A stretch of DNA of 64,000 nt from Trebouxia sp. TZW2008 (GCA_002118135.1 BDIU01000038.1:167956-231955); one strand, 5' to 3'; shown: positions 1-12,366, numbered from the stretch's first letter. The notes: a model not told the origin generated them from the sequence alone. Numbers and translations are program-made.

Positions 1-1235
1 GGCTCAGTGTGCACGTAACATGCAAGAAGCATGGGCATCACATGTGCGTCACACATGTGCAGCCTGAGATGTGTGTGCATGCTTGATGAGTCGTTTACCA
101 CTCCAGCATCCACGGCATTGCCCCTTGCCTACAGTACATCCTGACCTTCTTCAGAGCAGGTGCCTGTGTCGGCAACCACAACCCCTCCATTACCCACTAC
201 TGACCTTGGGCGCCCTCTGCAGGCGGTGAGTAAGTCAGGGAAACTGGATGATAAAGGAAACAAAAAAGAGCAATCCCCATCATGACTGATTCGAGCATGG
301 CCTTGCCTTTTACATGCATTGCATCTGGTGTGTTTGCGGTGGAACATTGCAAGGGTCCAGAAGGCATGCAGGGCAATGACTGGCGATGGTGTCTGCTGCA
401 ATGATTTCAGAGCTGTCTACATCTGTAGCCAAGGGCATGCCTCTGCTTCGATGCAAGATTCAAGCTGTTGCAGGGGCTGTTGTCATGATTTGCTTGGCCG
501 TTAAATACTGCCACAAAGCATTCTGCCATTAACTGGACAGGGTCAACTTAGCTGCTGACATGTTCAGCAATTATTACACTTTCATTCCGGATTCAAAATT
601 GACAGGAAGCGTGCACGAAACAGTCCGCATGCCTTTTTGCGCTCCATTGCAAGGGTTGACAAAACGGCATCTGATAGCAGGGATAAGCAATGCAAAAGGC
701 TGACAATAGCCAAGCGGCTTACAAGTAGTCGTTGTTGAATTCCCACAGCGGTGAAGTGAAGCCATTCTGCAGCAGCTCCCTGCTGCTCGCGGTACGCAAG
801 CTGATGAAGGCACTGGCCATCAGAATGTACAGAGCCACAGCGTTCATCTGGCTGGTCCGACGTGGCGTACCGACGCGCGAAATTGAGAGGGTCAGCGGTC
901 GAAGCTTCGCTGCGGGTCACTCTCAGCAGGCCTGCCGTGACGGGTGAACATACAGCGCTGTTAGGCCGACGCTCCATGAGCTTCAGGTGTGCTGGTCAAA
1001 ATGGGTCGCAGTTTCGACTCGCGATCCGCTTGTATGCTTTGCGGCTACAATAGAGTGAATGATTGTTCGGACTGTATCCAAGTTACTCATATGACTAAAC
1101 TACTATCTGTAAAGTGCCTTCATGACATAAGGAGGCCGATCCAGTCGTCAAGAGCTCCTTTTTCGACTGTACTTCACCGACGCGCACTTTGCTGTCAAGC
1201 ACGCTTTGCTGCCGTTTTCATTGCTCACATTCATC
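1..1235. other. 5' flank of the amidase gene, no gene seen
   Basis: I see no supportable coding exon here; the open frames are short and lack protein-like composition. CG dinucleotides become frequent from about 830 onward, as at other gene starts in this window, so roughly 830-1235 probably holds the promoter and 5' UTR of the amidase gene. Confidence 0.5.
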
Positions 1236-4200
1236 ATGATCTTCAGCCGCACAAGCAGTCTGCTGCTGGTGGCAACTCTAGCTTGGTCCTTGCTCTCCCG
1301 AGATGCAGAGGCAGCTCAAACAAGCTTGACCACTGGTAAGCTTGCGCCGCCTCACTGCCCCCACGTCGTTGCCGCTTTTATTTTGCACCATTTTTGGCTC
1401 TTGTGGCGGCTGATCTGGTGCCCTGCGACTGCACTGGGTCGACGTATCGGCACAAGTATGCCTACGTAGGCCCGGGCTCTGAGACAACACAAGCGCTGCG
1501 CGAGTGTCAACCGAGTATCCCTGTCACTGACACATCACGACATCGCCTCCAAGTGCGAGAGCTGGCATGTGTTGCCGTAGGGCGGAGGCTTATGCAGACC
1601 GCACCGGCACCTGCCAGTGCACCTGCTGCAGAAATAAGCCTTCCCGACCTCACTGCAGTCCAAGCTGTTGCGCTTCTGTGTGCCCGCAACATCACCGCTG
1701 TTCAGTATGTCAACGCTCTAAACGACAGATACGTGACAGGCGGGTTTTCATGCAACAATCCATGGATCACTTACAACATCACACAGGTATGCTCACAGGT
1801 CATCATGCATGCTCATTTAGATTCAGTCTTGGGCTCTGTGGCATTTCCGACTTGATGTCAATCATTATCACTGTGTATCGTATGCATGCTTGAATTGAAA
1901 CCTATAATTTCTAGAAATCAGCCACAGTGACAAATATGCACCCAGATAGTTTGTCATTTTGCAAACCTGCTGCCTTGCTGCACCTGCAGGTGCTTCAGGA
2001 TGCTGCCGCCATTGATGCAAAAGCAGCAAACGGCTCAGACATAACGCCCCTGTGCGGGCTCCCCTTGGCTGTGAAGGATGCCATTGATGTTCTGGGTTAC
2101 CCTACCACAAGTGCCACACCCGCCCTTGCTGGTTAGTCATTTTAACAGCTGGACTGCAACTGCTGATGATGCCATGCTGATGCTAGAACAAAAAACCACC
2201 CACTGTGTTCATGTGCTAATGGCATTGCTGGTTGCAGACTTTATGCCAAACACCAGCGCACCTCTTGTGGACCAGTACCTTGCTGCAAATGGCATCATCC
2301 TTGGTAAAACTAACTTGGGCGAGCTGCAGAGTGGCTACGCCACCAACCCCACCAACAATGGCATCACCACAGCGCTGAACCCGTACGATCCCACCAGAAC
2401 CTCATCAGGTACAGCGCTGGCCCCATGCACAGTCTGCAAGCTTCACTTTGACCGTGAAACAACCATGCACATTCAAATGTGCTTGGTTGTTTCAGCCAAA
2501 ATGAAGCTGCGGTCAGACAGCTTACATGCTGCCATGTCAAGCTTATAATTATGTATCCTTTTTTTGCTTGCTTCTTAGGCAATGCATGACTGGCACTTGG
2601 GGTTCGACGTCTGAGCATGCTTGCTTGTAACGACATGGCCTTATGAGATGAGAAAATAGGCGTGCATTCATGGAATTTCATTTGAGTTGTTGCATGCCTG
2701 CAGGAAGCAGCTCAGGATCTGCGGTGGCTGTGGCTTCCAGAGTGGCGCCTTTTGCCCTGTGTGAAGATACTGGAGGTGATAGTCACCGGCATTGACAGGC
2801 TTCAGTCTCAAGCACTGCATCAATCAGAGCTGAGCATAGTGCCCAGGCAGCTGAAGTTATGCTGCATCATCTCTGGGTACAGAGGCTCCCGTGATGATGC
2901 CAAAAGGCTTAAACCTTTCATGCTGCATCTGCTGCTTCTGCCAGGTTCCCATGTAGACGTCGCAATATACACAGTCCTACCACAAGCTTCAGGTCATGCG
3001 CCCAGCACTGGCAGCATATGATCAATCATTCACTGCGTCCTACCATTGTTGCAAGCCAATGGAGAGTGTTCTTTGTTGGCAGAGAAACCACTAGTTGCGC
3101 ACAGCCATGGGTGACTTTACCTTGAACACAGTTTGCCAAGGAACAGATTGACAATGGCTCATCCTTGCAGGGTCTTGCAGACTGCCAGGGAATGCTCAGG
3201 GCTTGTTCAGCCTGCGTCCAACCATTGGCTGCTACAACTTTTCTGATGGCCTACAGCCCTACCAGATCACACGAGACACCGTCGGTATACTTCGTGCCCT
3301 CAATGCTTTTCGGGCACATTAGCACTATGTTGCCGTGCTGCTATGCTTGTCTATGCTTGTCATGTGCACTCACGTACTTTTCTGGAGTACATCTCCCGTG
3401 GGTTGTGTACCATGCCCTGAGTATTGTGGTGAAGCGCTTCTGGGCTTGAGCACTCTGCAGCACACGTTGAGCAAAGTACACCATTTGGTGTTTGCTTGTT
3501 CTGTCCTGCAACATTTGGCAGCTGGTACACACTTGCATCCAGGCAGCTGCAGTGCATGTTGCCAAAATTGGCTGCATCAAATTATTGTCATCGTCTTTAC
3601 ATGACGTGGCTAGTTTGAAAGCTCAGCTGCAAGACCACTGTTTAGCTGTTGAGATTGCATTGCTAGGAAAAGTGGCTGAAGGGTCTCCCCCCCTCCTTGC
3701 TCCCCTCCCAATCTACAGGGAAGCCTGGTACTTCACTTGACTTCTTTTTGATAAGCGCCGCCGAGAGCCCTGCCCTGCCCTGCCCTGTCTGCATCCCACA
3801 AATGTGCAGGGAGCATGGCCCGCACAGCAGGAGACCTGGTGCTGCTGGACAGCGTCATCAGGAACAGCGCCACCAACACCACAGGCAATGGAGCTGTCGC
3901 CACACCCATATCCTGTGCTGTCAACGTGGACACCAACATGAGCCTGAGCAGGGTGCGGCTGGGCTTGCCAAGCACCGAGGGCTGGGTTCCTTCTGAGTCA
4001 TACGATGGCATCAGCGGCGAGGTTAGACTCAACATGGCCTCTCTGTCTAGCACTGTTCCAAACAGATCTCAATTGTGATTGAGATGCGATTAAATTCTGT
4101 ACCGTTTCAAAAGGCAGACAAAATTGTGTGAAGCATTGTTTCTGCCGCTAGCGGCCATGCGTGGCGCATGTTATCCCCAATTTGACACATGTAAGCATAT

Positions 4201-7200
4201 AGTAACACCAGTCCAGCAGGGGTGACTAAACAGTGAACAGCCAGGAGCCACTGCTCTTCCATCACTGCCCTTGTTTTGCTTGGAGCGCAGTTGTATGTTG
4301 GTGCAAGGGGCTCGCCGCATGTCAAATTCGTTTGTCATAGGTAGGTCTGGAAATCCTCCTATCCAAATTTGACCTATTTGCTTCCGTTTGCGTGTCTTGA
4401 CTCGCCTTACAGCTTCTATTGTCCTTGCTGAAACTCCCTCCGGCTGAAGGTTGTCAATCGACGCTGTGTTGTCTGATGCTGCGCTGTCTGATGATGCGCT
4501 GTCTGAGGCTGTGCTGTCTGAGGCTGTGCTGTCTGATGCTGTGCTGTCTGGTGCCTGTCAGGTGGCTGTCCCAGTCAATGCGGCCCTGGAGGCCCTGAGG
4601 GCTGCTGGCGCTGTGCTGGTCCCCTTTGACTCCTCAGCCATCCAGGAGCTGGCTGTTGCTGCCTGGCCTGGGGCCACTGCAGACACCATCAACAACCTGG
4701 ATGCTGCATCAGCCTACGAGTCCATTGAAGTCCTTGGCAGGTGAGGCTGCCCTTCAACTTGTGCTTCCAAACATTTTTGAGCCACAATGCAGCACAGCAC
4801 AGCACAGCACAGTACAGCACAGCGCAGCACAGCACAGCACAGCACAGCACAGCACAGCACAGCACAGCACAGCACCGCACCGCACCGCACCGCGTTGCAC
4901 CTTCTGAGTGGTTTGCTGTGACTGCCGGCTTCATCCCTGCCTCCATAACCCTACACTCTCCACTGCCTGCAATGACCTGGTCAGTGCTGCACCTCATGCT
5001 GGGCTGCCAGGGCCTGTTGATGACCCCTAGCATTGTGATTCGCTTCTGCTGCTTGTGCTGAATGTTTTCATGCTGCTTGCTACTTTGAATTGGCATCAAA
5101 TCAATATGTGCTGCAGGTGGCTGGCACTGCACAACTCTTCTCTGAGCGTGACTGATGTGATTGACCAAATTAATCGGCCAGCTGAAAAGCAGAGCTACCA
5201 AGCAGCAGCTGCGACTACTAGCAGCTCGACCTATGGCTCCACTATGTCTTTTGTGAAGTATTTGCAGACAGGTGCTGCTACAATGACCCGATACCAACAT
5301 GCACACGCACAATGCCTCAGATGACAAACATGGCTGCTACATCTGATGTCAGCATTTTGCATGCATGGTGCACTTCAGGCTCTGACTTGTCACAATTACA
5401 CGCCTGTTCTGGTTGCCATGCTGTGACACATGTCAAAGCAAAAATATTACACTATAATATGACTGCAATATTACACTATTATTACAATATTATATCATTG
5501 CCACTATTAATGTTGCCGCTGGCCTGTTGCTGCAGGACGCCCTGCCATTGTAGACTACTGGAACCAAGTCATGGTCAACAACAGCTTCACCGCTCTCCTG
5601 TATCCAGTCCAGAACACAGAAACTCTGTGAGAATGTCAAAACTCCCAGATCTGCATCACTGCAGTGCGTTGATCATCCAGCACATGTAATGTTCATGGCC
5701 CACAGTCAACTGCATCAAGGTTTTGGAAGCTCAGTGCCAGCGGCTTATCCTCAGATGCCCAAAATAGCTGCAGGAAACTTGCTTGTAAGACCCTAAACCC
5801 CAACCCTTACAGATCTGTAGCACACTGCATTGATCATCCAATACATGTACAGTTCAAGGTGCACAGCCAAGTGCATCTATGTTTTGGGTTAGGTGCAGAA
5901 AATTCGCCTGTTGACTTTGTTGCAGGCCAATAGCATCAGGACTACAATATGCTGCCTTCAACAATGCCTCTGGCAGCTACGTGCTGCCCCAAGCCAGCTT
6001 CACTTCAGATGACCCCCAAATTGCCGGAGCCTGTAAGCCTTCTGTTGTGCTGTACTCCTGTTGCTGCTGATGTTCCGATGCCTTTTGAACTATCCTTCAA
6101 CCTGTTCTTAACATCAAAGTCCTGAAACCTGTACTCATTTGCACAACCTTGCATGTGCACTTGCTTTGCCTTTGCCCTCCGCAGACATAAGCACCACTGT
6201 GGTCATGCAGCTTACGGGTGACACCTTGCCTGTAGCTCCTGCTTTGTGCATTTTCTTGAGTCCCATGCATGCTCTAGTGTTGCCATGTGTTGCAGCTGGC
6301 AACTTTCCAATTGGGGTGACCTCATCCGGCACACCGACCAGTCTTCAGTTTGTGGGCCCGCCTGGGTATGATGCCACCATCATGTCGTTGCTGCTGGCAG
6401 CAGAGAAGCTTTTTGGGGACTTCCCAGCCCCGCCAAACCCATCAGTGTGCGCCGGCTGCGTCTCCAATGTAACTGTCAGAGAGGTCTGCGTCTGTCTGCA
6501 CAATTGTTGTGTTCAATATGTCCCTCAGCCAACCGACATTGTACCCATTAGTGTGTGCTGACTGTGTCTCCAATACAAATGTCAGAGAGACCCCCCGCTC
6601 TGAGATCTCTGTGGAACTGTTCTGTTCAATACGTCCCTCAGCCAACCAACATTGTACCCATCAATGTGTGCCGGCTGCGTCTCCAATGTAACTTTCAGAG
6701 AAGTCTGCCCCTCTCTGCACAACTGTTCTGTTCAATATGTCCCTCAGCCAACCAACGCCGTACCCAGTAGTTTGTGCTGACTGTGTCTCCAATGTAATTG
6801 TCAGACCTGCCTCTCCCTATATAACTATTCTATTCAATACGTCCCTCAGCCAGCCAACACTGTACCCACAAGCATGTGCTAACTGCGTCATCAACTGTCA
6901 AAGAGGTCAGCTTCTCCCTCTTCTATACAGCCCCCCACCTGAGGCTGTCGCTGGGTACAGAGGCTCCCTTTATGACGCCAAAAGGCAAAAACTTTTTTGT
7001 TTATTTTCTTGCTTTATCTTTCTACGTTCCCTCCATCAATCAACGCCTGACAATGCCAGGGTGCTGAGCCATCTCATCACCGTGCAGTGGCACGTGATCT
7101 GCTGGCTGTTTTTATCGCCTACATTCAGCTGTCATGATGCTGCTTAACACATCAGGAGAAGCTGGTTCTTGCTGTGCTATTGCCCGTCTTGATCAGCTCA

Positions 7201-7435
7201 CTGCCTTCCTTTGCTATCGCAGATGACCTACAACGGAACAGGTCAACCAGCCCCAGATGAGGTTTGGTCTTCGTACGGTCTCAGCTTCACAGGCGCCAAC
7301 TGCTCTGCTCAGCTCACCAGCTATGGCTCATCAGGGGTGGGCGTTGGCCCTGCGCCTACTTTCAATGGCACGCTTGCAAGCGTCACAGGGGTAGCACCTG
7401 CAAACATGCCTGGCACTGCTACAGCTGGCCGCTGA
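1236..7435 (+). CDS. Secreted amidase-signature family hydrolase, 13 exons
   Basis: Exons by frame and splice sites: 1236-1335, 1581-1786, 1990-2131, 2238-2408, 2704-2775, 3171-3284, 3810-4021, 4562-4740, 5117-5271, 5536-5626, 5926-6032, 6296-6468 (or 6483), 7223-7435. All phases join, giving about 645-649 aa. Residues 1-27 look like a signal peptide (hydrophobic core LLLVATLAWSLL, then AEA). The amidase signature is intact: catalytic Lys near residue 131 (GLPLAVKD), the Gly/Ser-rich loop GSSSGSAVAV near 207-216 with the cis-Ser, and the nucleophile Ser near 232 in DTGGSCRLPG. Family members hydrolyse amide bonds (for example fatty-acid amides or indole-acetamide; GatA belongs here). A signal peptide argues against a GatA role and for an exported or endomembrane enzyme. 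The substrate cannot be told. Introns 7, 8 and 12 carry tandem repeats. Confidence 0.88.
4466..4561. repeat. 15-bp tandem repeat abutting a splice acceptor
   Basis: About six copies of a 15-base unit (core GCTGTCTGATGCTGT) fill the end of amidase intron 7 and run straight into the acceptor of the exon at 4562. Confidence 0.85.
4789..4892. repeat. (AGCAC)n pentanucleotide microsatellite
   Basis: About twenty copies of a 5-base unit in amidase intron 8, grading into CGCAC variants at the right end. It creates long spurious Cys/Ala/Val-rich open frames on both strands. Confidence 0.95.
6446..6905 (+). repeat. 105-114-bp tandem array seeded by the end of amidase exon 12
   Basis: Five copies, anchored at about 6460, 6565, 6679, 6784 and 6886, of a segment that starts as the last codons of exon 12 (GCGTCTCCAATGT) and its donor. 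Copies share a central block near CAATATGTCCCTCAGCCAAC. Only the first is contiguous with the exon body; the rest lie in the intron and have in-frame stops. Confidence 0.85.
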
Positions 7436-8302
7436 CATGGTTAATTACCACAAGCAGTCCAACCCAGTGGGGGATAATTCAAGGCATGTCTTTGGACAAC
7501 TGACAGAGGAGCGTAAAAGGCCATGCAGTTGTATACAGCATGGCACAAGACCCAATTGGCTCATCTTCGGGCGAGCTTGAAGTCTTGGGGAACCCACACA
7601 GCATGATGGCATTTGATAAGGAGCTGACACAGGGGTAGCGCCGTGCTGAGAGTCGTGTAAGTGTGCATGTACAGGGCTGACACCCCCTCCCCCCCACGGG
7701 CTTGCTTTGGCAGGTTGTATCTCTAGAGCTGCAATTGGCTGCCTCCGGGTAATGCCAAAGGCATAGACTTTGATTTTCCTTTCTTCATGTATGAATAGCC
7801 ATGTATGTCACCAGCTGAAGTTTGTACATCCAGCGTACCATTGCTGTGTGTAGTGTCTTTCTATGCCACGTGTGCATCGGTATTGAAGATTGAAACAGTA
7901 TTGATCCCAACTTTGGCTGTTACATGCACCATTGGTTGATTTCTAGTCCCCAAATTTCCTTGAACAAAAGGGACTGTGTGATGTTTCATGTCCCAGCCTG
8001 CTACACTCTACATGTAATGGTAACATTGCAAAAATTCAGCTTAATCCTTTGTGCAGTGTGGTCTGTTGACTTCAGTGTACAGTGTTCCAGAAGCATTTTG
8101 CATGCTTGGAATGGTGGTGTAACATCCATCACGTGGAGACGGTGACATTGTTCTTTGTGCAATGTAGGTTGTTCATGAATCATCAGTGTGCAGTCTAAAA
8201 CGTAATGAAAGATAGTTCAACTTGGTCGTGTCTCATCTTTGACAACTTGCCCTTTCTCTGTACCCTCCGTGTAGTTCCTCGCGGCGATTCACCTAGTAGC
8301 TG
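7436..8302. other. 3' flank of the amidase gene, no gene seen
   Basis: Probably the amidase 3' UTR followed by intergenic sequence. No protein-like frame or repeat was recognised. Confidence 0.5.
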
Positions 8303-8557
8303 TTAACAGCGTTGATCAGAGTGTTGACCAGGCTTATTGCGCAAACAATCTGCTATGTCTACCAGGTCAGAGGCTACTGTCTCTAGCTCTTTGTTGATGA
8401 ATCCGTAGAGGAGGAAATCTCTAGGGCTTGCTAAGATAGAGAACTCGATTGTGTGCAGCAAGCGTCTGAGCAAGGCTTTATCTCTTGGGCTGACTGTAGT
8501 CTTCAACATTGCTTTTAGAATACCTTCTAGGGCTGCCTTGATCTCTGTAGGGTTCAT
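8303..8557 (-). CDS. Element ORF C, 84 aa, intact copy
   Basis: Starts MNPTEIKAALEGILKA and reads 84 aa without a break. The first 43 residues match the ORF at 12366-12184 with only scattered substitutions. Helical and charged, with no Cys pattern or membrane segment. In copy 2 its ATG overlaps the stop of the preceding ORF (ATGA). In copy 1 the preceding ORF (ATG near 8735) has one-base indels, so this ORF would not be coupled to it. No family is recognised. Conservation of the frame in two diverged copies suggests it once encoded a protein. Confidence 0.45.
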   Translation of the reverse strand: MNPTEIKAALEGILKAMLKTTVSPRDKALLRRLLHTIEFSILASPRDFLLYGFINKELETVASDLVDIADCLRNKPGQHSDQRC

Positions 8558-9625
8558 GCCTCTTCTTCTGCGGCGACTATCAGCTCAGTAATCAGATCGG
8601 TGACCTAGCTCTTCTAGGCTGCAGAGCTCCTCTAAGTCAAACTTCTTCTTTTCCTGTTTTGATTTCCTGCAGCTGCCGGATGGCCAACTCTAGATGCTTT
8701 TTCTGGTTCTCGTAAGCTCTACTCATAACAACAAACAAAAACTGTGCAAATTGCTCAAAGGGACTTGATTAACACAATAGAAAATGCGCCCAGATGGCAA
8801 TGAAATTAGCCATCCTACTGTAGCTCAGCGGCTTAAAAAAGCGGCTTAAAAAACAGCTTAAAAAAACACACAGAATCCAAAGGAAAGCAGAAGTCCACGC
8901 ATTGTACGCAGAAAAGATCAAGGTTATGCCATCCTGCTTGTACCCTATCAACAGTTTGTAACTTTCAATAGGTTTTCGGGCCCAACTTTTGCAAAAACTG
9001 CGTGCAAGTTCTGTGGGATCAGCACCACAACACTGTAGCGTCAGCGCTTGGAATCTGCACGCTCTGCGTACAAGCACTGTAGCCACTGAGTACAGCTGTT
9101 ACTAGCTCTGCATGCAGAAACTCAAAGGTTTGACTTTGAATGTATTATGTTATAGTCACAGTGTTGTGGCCCAGGGCAACGCCGCAAGCGGCGAAAACAG
9201 GGGGTGTGCGCAAGTGTGACCCTGGTTTTGCATTGTTCTGACAAGCTTTAGTCAGCGGTGGCAGTGGAGCAGTGTCCCAATCACTCTCTCCTCAGATCTC
9301 AAACCTCTGAGTTTTTCAGGATCCTGTTGGCTTTCTCTGGGACACTGGGACACTGGGGCATCGGCCGTTACACTATTACACAACTACTAGAATTGTACTG
9401 TGAATGTAACAAGAGATAAGCAGTGTCCCAGTGAGAACATAGGGTAATTCACCATGACAGATGACTACCTGTTTTCAAACAGTTAAAACCCTACGTGTGA
9501 AGTTACAGTGTTTTACTCATGCTCTTCCTGCTCAGTAAGGGGATGTCCCTTACATAACGATGACATAACACTGCAAAACACTGTTGTTAGTCAATGGTCA
9601 GTGGTCAGTATTGTATACTTGCATA
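8303..9625 (-). mobile_element. Small repeated element, copy 1
   Basis: Homologous to 12235-13335 over its whole right part and, inverted, to 59330-60345. Read on the minus strand it starts with a terminal segment (9463-9620, containing GGTCAGTGGTCAGT on the plus strand), then a block with the hairpin GCCGCAAGCGGC (about 9180-9195) and the tract AAAACAGGGG, then ORFs. The membrane ORF and the helical ORF are frame-broken here, but the 84-aa ORF is intact. No transposase is visible. The left limit is not defined; homology to copy 2 stops at about 8425 only because copy 2 is truncated. Confidence 0.7.
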
Positions 9626-9839
9626 TATATACAGAGTGCAATATGTGAAATCGATTCGTTGCTGAGCTGTCTGGCTGATCTGCTGAGGCTGACACTGTGT
9701 GCTGCTGACGCTGAGCTGGATGCTGTAAGCTGTTGTAAGCTGCGCTGCCGGTCACAAGTATGCGCTAAGCTGGCGTGGAGGCATAGAGGTAACTCGTAAG
9801 TACCTGAAAACAACGAGTAGAAGTGGCCTTGGTAAGGGA

Positions 9840-10390
9840 GGTAGGCGGTCGGGGTGTTAGGGTCCAGGCACACGCTCAGGCACAAGCAAGGCGTGCAAGC
9901 ACACATGCACTTGTGACCGGCTGCGGCTGAGCTGTGCGTCTGTGTTGGCGTCCGTCTGTGTTCAACGGAGGTGCCCTAACGGAACGGGCTCCGCAGGTGG
10001 TGCCTCCGTTGCATTTGGTCAACTCATCGGTCAACGGGGGCTGTTTACATTCGGTCTACGTTGGCTTGCAAACAGCACACGGCCGTCGCAAACGCAAGCT
10101 GTGGTCAGCGGAATTTGTTTACCGTCGCGGTAGCTACTATGGCGACGGACATGTCGTTGTAGGAGCCGTGTTGGCCGCATTCTTGCTGTTTCAGCAAAGC
10201 ACTGCGACATGCTGTGATATGGATCCACTTTCTGGTTTCTCTCGGCGCGGGCAGCGGCACTCTTCAGAGACACCTGGCCGCTCAGAGGCGCTTTGGCATA
10301 CACAAGGACAGCATGACACAAAGCTGACGAGGCTAACCAAGCTATCCGACTTTATAGCAACCGGAAGAGGTATGACGCATAACATCACGC
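9840..10390. promoter_or_regulatory. Orphan CG-rich island
   Basis: CG dinucleotides are dense here compared with the flanks, as at gene starts elsewhere in the window, yet no recognisable gene begins here. It may mark the promoter of an unrecognised or dying gene. Confidence 0.4.
10219..10369 (+). other. Candidate first exon of an unrecognised gene
   Basis: An ATG at 10219 opens MDPLSGFSRRGQRHSS and reads 50 codons to a good donor (AGAG then gtatga) inside the orphan CG-rich island. No matching downstream exon could be linked, so this rests only on position and splice motif. Confidence 0.15.
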
Positions 10391-11009
10391 CTGCAAAAGC
10401 ACGTATGGCAAGTGCACATGCAAACATCGTGCGCATTTGCTTTTCGCAAGCGTATCACTGCATTCACTGATGTGGTGCATCACGTCGTGCAAGATGATCA
10501 GAATGAGTGCAATAAGAATTGTCACAGAGGGGCACTTTGGGCTGCCTCCGCGTGCAACACTACTGCCCAACATCAGTGAACCGCACAGTCTGCTTATAGC
10601 AGATTCCTTCAAGAATTGAACCCTGAAAGTCCCTCATTCAGGGCTTGGTTGGTGCGTAGCACAGCATATATTGTCAGTTGTTACTAACATCAGATAGGCT
10701 AGAGGCTGATACGGTCTGCCAGGTGCAGCCTTGAGCATTGTCTCAGTGAGAGCAAACTGAAACTCACTCTGCAAGGACCATTAAGCGTTTGTCCTGAATC
10801 AAGCCTTGTGGTCCACAGCATCAGCATGGTGTGAAATTCATGACAAAAGCCGCACAACATGCCAGCAGCATGTTGCAAACAACTCATCGACAATGTACGG
10901 GCCTTGCTATACAACTGAGCATGCTTCAAAGACTGCAAGGGAGAAGGAATATAGTCAGCTGCACCATGAGTAGGCTTTGCTATATTTTGAGATGATGCCT
11001 TAGCTGCAC

Positions 11010-11410
11010 TGCACCTGTATCAAAGGCACACAGTATCTCTGAAAAACCCTTTACCAATGTCATCAGCATGCTTTGCGCATGCTTTGCTGAAATGTCAGCA
11101 TGCTGTGAAATCTGCAGGTGTGAAGGTTTGCAATGTGTTGCCTCAGAGCACATCAGGCTATAGAGGCAAATGATGCTGTAGCTGCAGCAGCATTGGGCCT
11201 GTTTCACAGAGTCACAGCAAAACTACAAGCCCTTGCCAACAGCTGTTCAGCACTGTGCATGCTCTGCTGAAGAGCTCAACATGCTGTGAAAAATGCAGGT
11301 GTGAAGGTTTGCAGCGTGTTGCCTCAAAGCCAAGCAGGCTGCAGTAGCAGGTGATGCTCTAGCTGCAGCAACACCGTGCCGGTTTCAAAGAGTCACAACA
11401 AGATTCAGTA
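11010..11410. repeat. About 185-bp tandem duplication
   Basis: Two diverged copies, roughly 11030-11215 and 11220-11405. They share blocks such as CATGCTGTGAAA and GCAGGTGTGAAGGTTTGCA, and each ends in AGAGTCACA. No gene is assigned to this stretch. Confidence 0.75.
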
Positions 11411-11703
11411 TGTTGCAAGCAGTCTAAGTATCAGTATGGCTTGACTCGCCCCGGGTGATCAGTCCAGTTGGATTCAAGTGTAAGGATAGCAGTGATTGGC
11501 CCTTTGCAGCTTGCAGCTCACAAGGGTGTGACAGTAGCTCTTGCATAGCTAAAGCACGCACTATACACACACACAAATTACATGCGCATAAACAGGAGCT
11601 TATTCCGCTTCTTGCAGCTCAGTACTCGCGACTCCTGAGTGTGTGTTCAGTAGTAAGATGTCAGTAACAAGTCAGGCGCGTTACGTCACACACACTCCAG
11701 CTC

Positions 11704-11922
11704 TCAGTCTTTGGGTAACAGGCTTGCTGTCCTAGTAAGCTTGCACCAGCTTCGCACAGTTTCAACATCGTCTTGCCACGTGTCATGTTCAACACCATAG
11801 CCAGTAAACCTCAACAAGTATTGCAAATCAACACCATAGCCAGTAAACCTCAACAGGTATTGCAAATCAAACCCAATCAACCACCTATCCACAGTATATG
11901 AGCAGCTTGTATATAGAAGCAC
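11704..11922 (-). pseudogene. Chromodomain-like remnant with 39-bp internal duplication
   Basis: The minus-strand frame reads LQYLLRFTGYGVEHDTWQDD, resembling the core of a chromodomain (Y-L-x-R-F-x-G-Y then HDTW) as found at the end of Ty3/gypsy chromovirus integrases. The 13-residue segment DLQYLLRFTGYGV occurs twice in tandem because 11791-11829 is repeated at 11830-11868. No integrase core lies nearby. This is probably a retrotransposon fragment; the family call is inferred from a short motif. Confidence 0.4.
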
Positions 11923-11957
11923 AAGCTGAAGGCATGACCAATATGCACTACCTGCAG

Positions 11958-12110
11958 CTGAATGCTTTCAGCATGCCACTGACTGATTGGTGTGCTTCAC
12001 ACCCGAGTGCAGCAGCAGACGTTGACATTGCTGCCCAGCTCATCCAGTTCATTGAGGCTGTGCTACCAGAATGGACGACATCCACGCACCCATTGAGTGT
12101 GACACTATGA
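11958..12110 (+). pseudogene. Orphan terminal exon, perhaps of an SGNH-type hydrolase
   Basis: After a tgcag acceptor at 11957 the frame reads LNAFSMPLTDWCASHPSAAA and runs 50 codons to a TGA at 12108-12110. The D-x4-H spacing followed by Pro-Ser and an IAAQL helix is like the C-terminal Asp/His block of SGNH esterases. No upstream exons were found, and the chromodomain remnant lies immediately left on the other strand. It is probably a fragment left beside inserted elements. Confidence 0.3.
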
Positions 12111-12183
12111 GCTGCCCATGCTCTGTGAGGTGTTTGACGCAATTGTCAACAAAGAAAGTGATGTTGATCACCACCTGTTGTGA

Positions 12184-12366
12184 CTAGGTCGCCTTTCTGC
12201 TATTGAACAGTCTGGAACTCGCTGGCTGGCTGGGGCATGCTAGAATAGAGAACTCTATTGTGTGCAACGAGCTCTTGAGCAGCGCTTTATCTCTGGGGCT
12301 GAATGTAGTCTTCGACGTCGCTTTTAGAATACCCTCTAGGGCTGCCTTGATCTCTGTAGGGTTCAT
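12184..12366 (-). pseudogene. Element ORF C, truncated copy
   Basis: Begins MNPTEIKAALEGILKA like the 84-aa ORF at 8557. After residue 43 it runs into unrelated flanking sequence at the element's broken left edge, giving a 60-aa chimeric frame. Confidence 0.5.

Noticed and set aside
4689..5327. A 212-aa minus-strand open frame, among the longest in the window
   Set aside because: It owes its length to the (AGCAC)n microsatellite, overlaps confirmed amidase exons on the other strand and has no protein-like composition.
9180..9200. Hairpin GCCGCAAGCGGC followed by an A/G tract as a bacterial-type terminator
   Set aside because: The locus is eukaryotic, and the hairpin is a conserved internal part of the repeated element.
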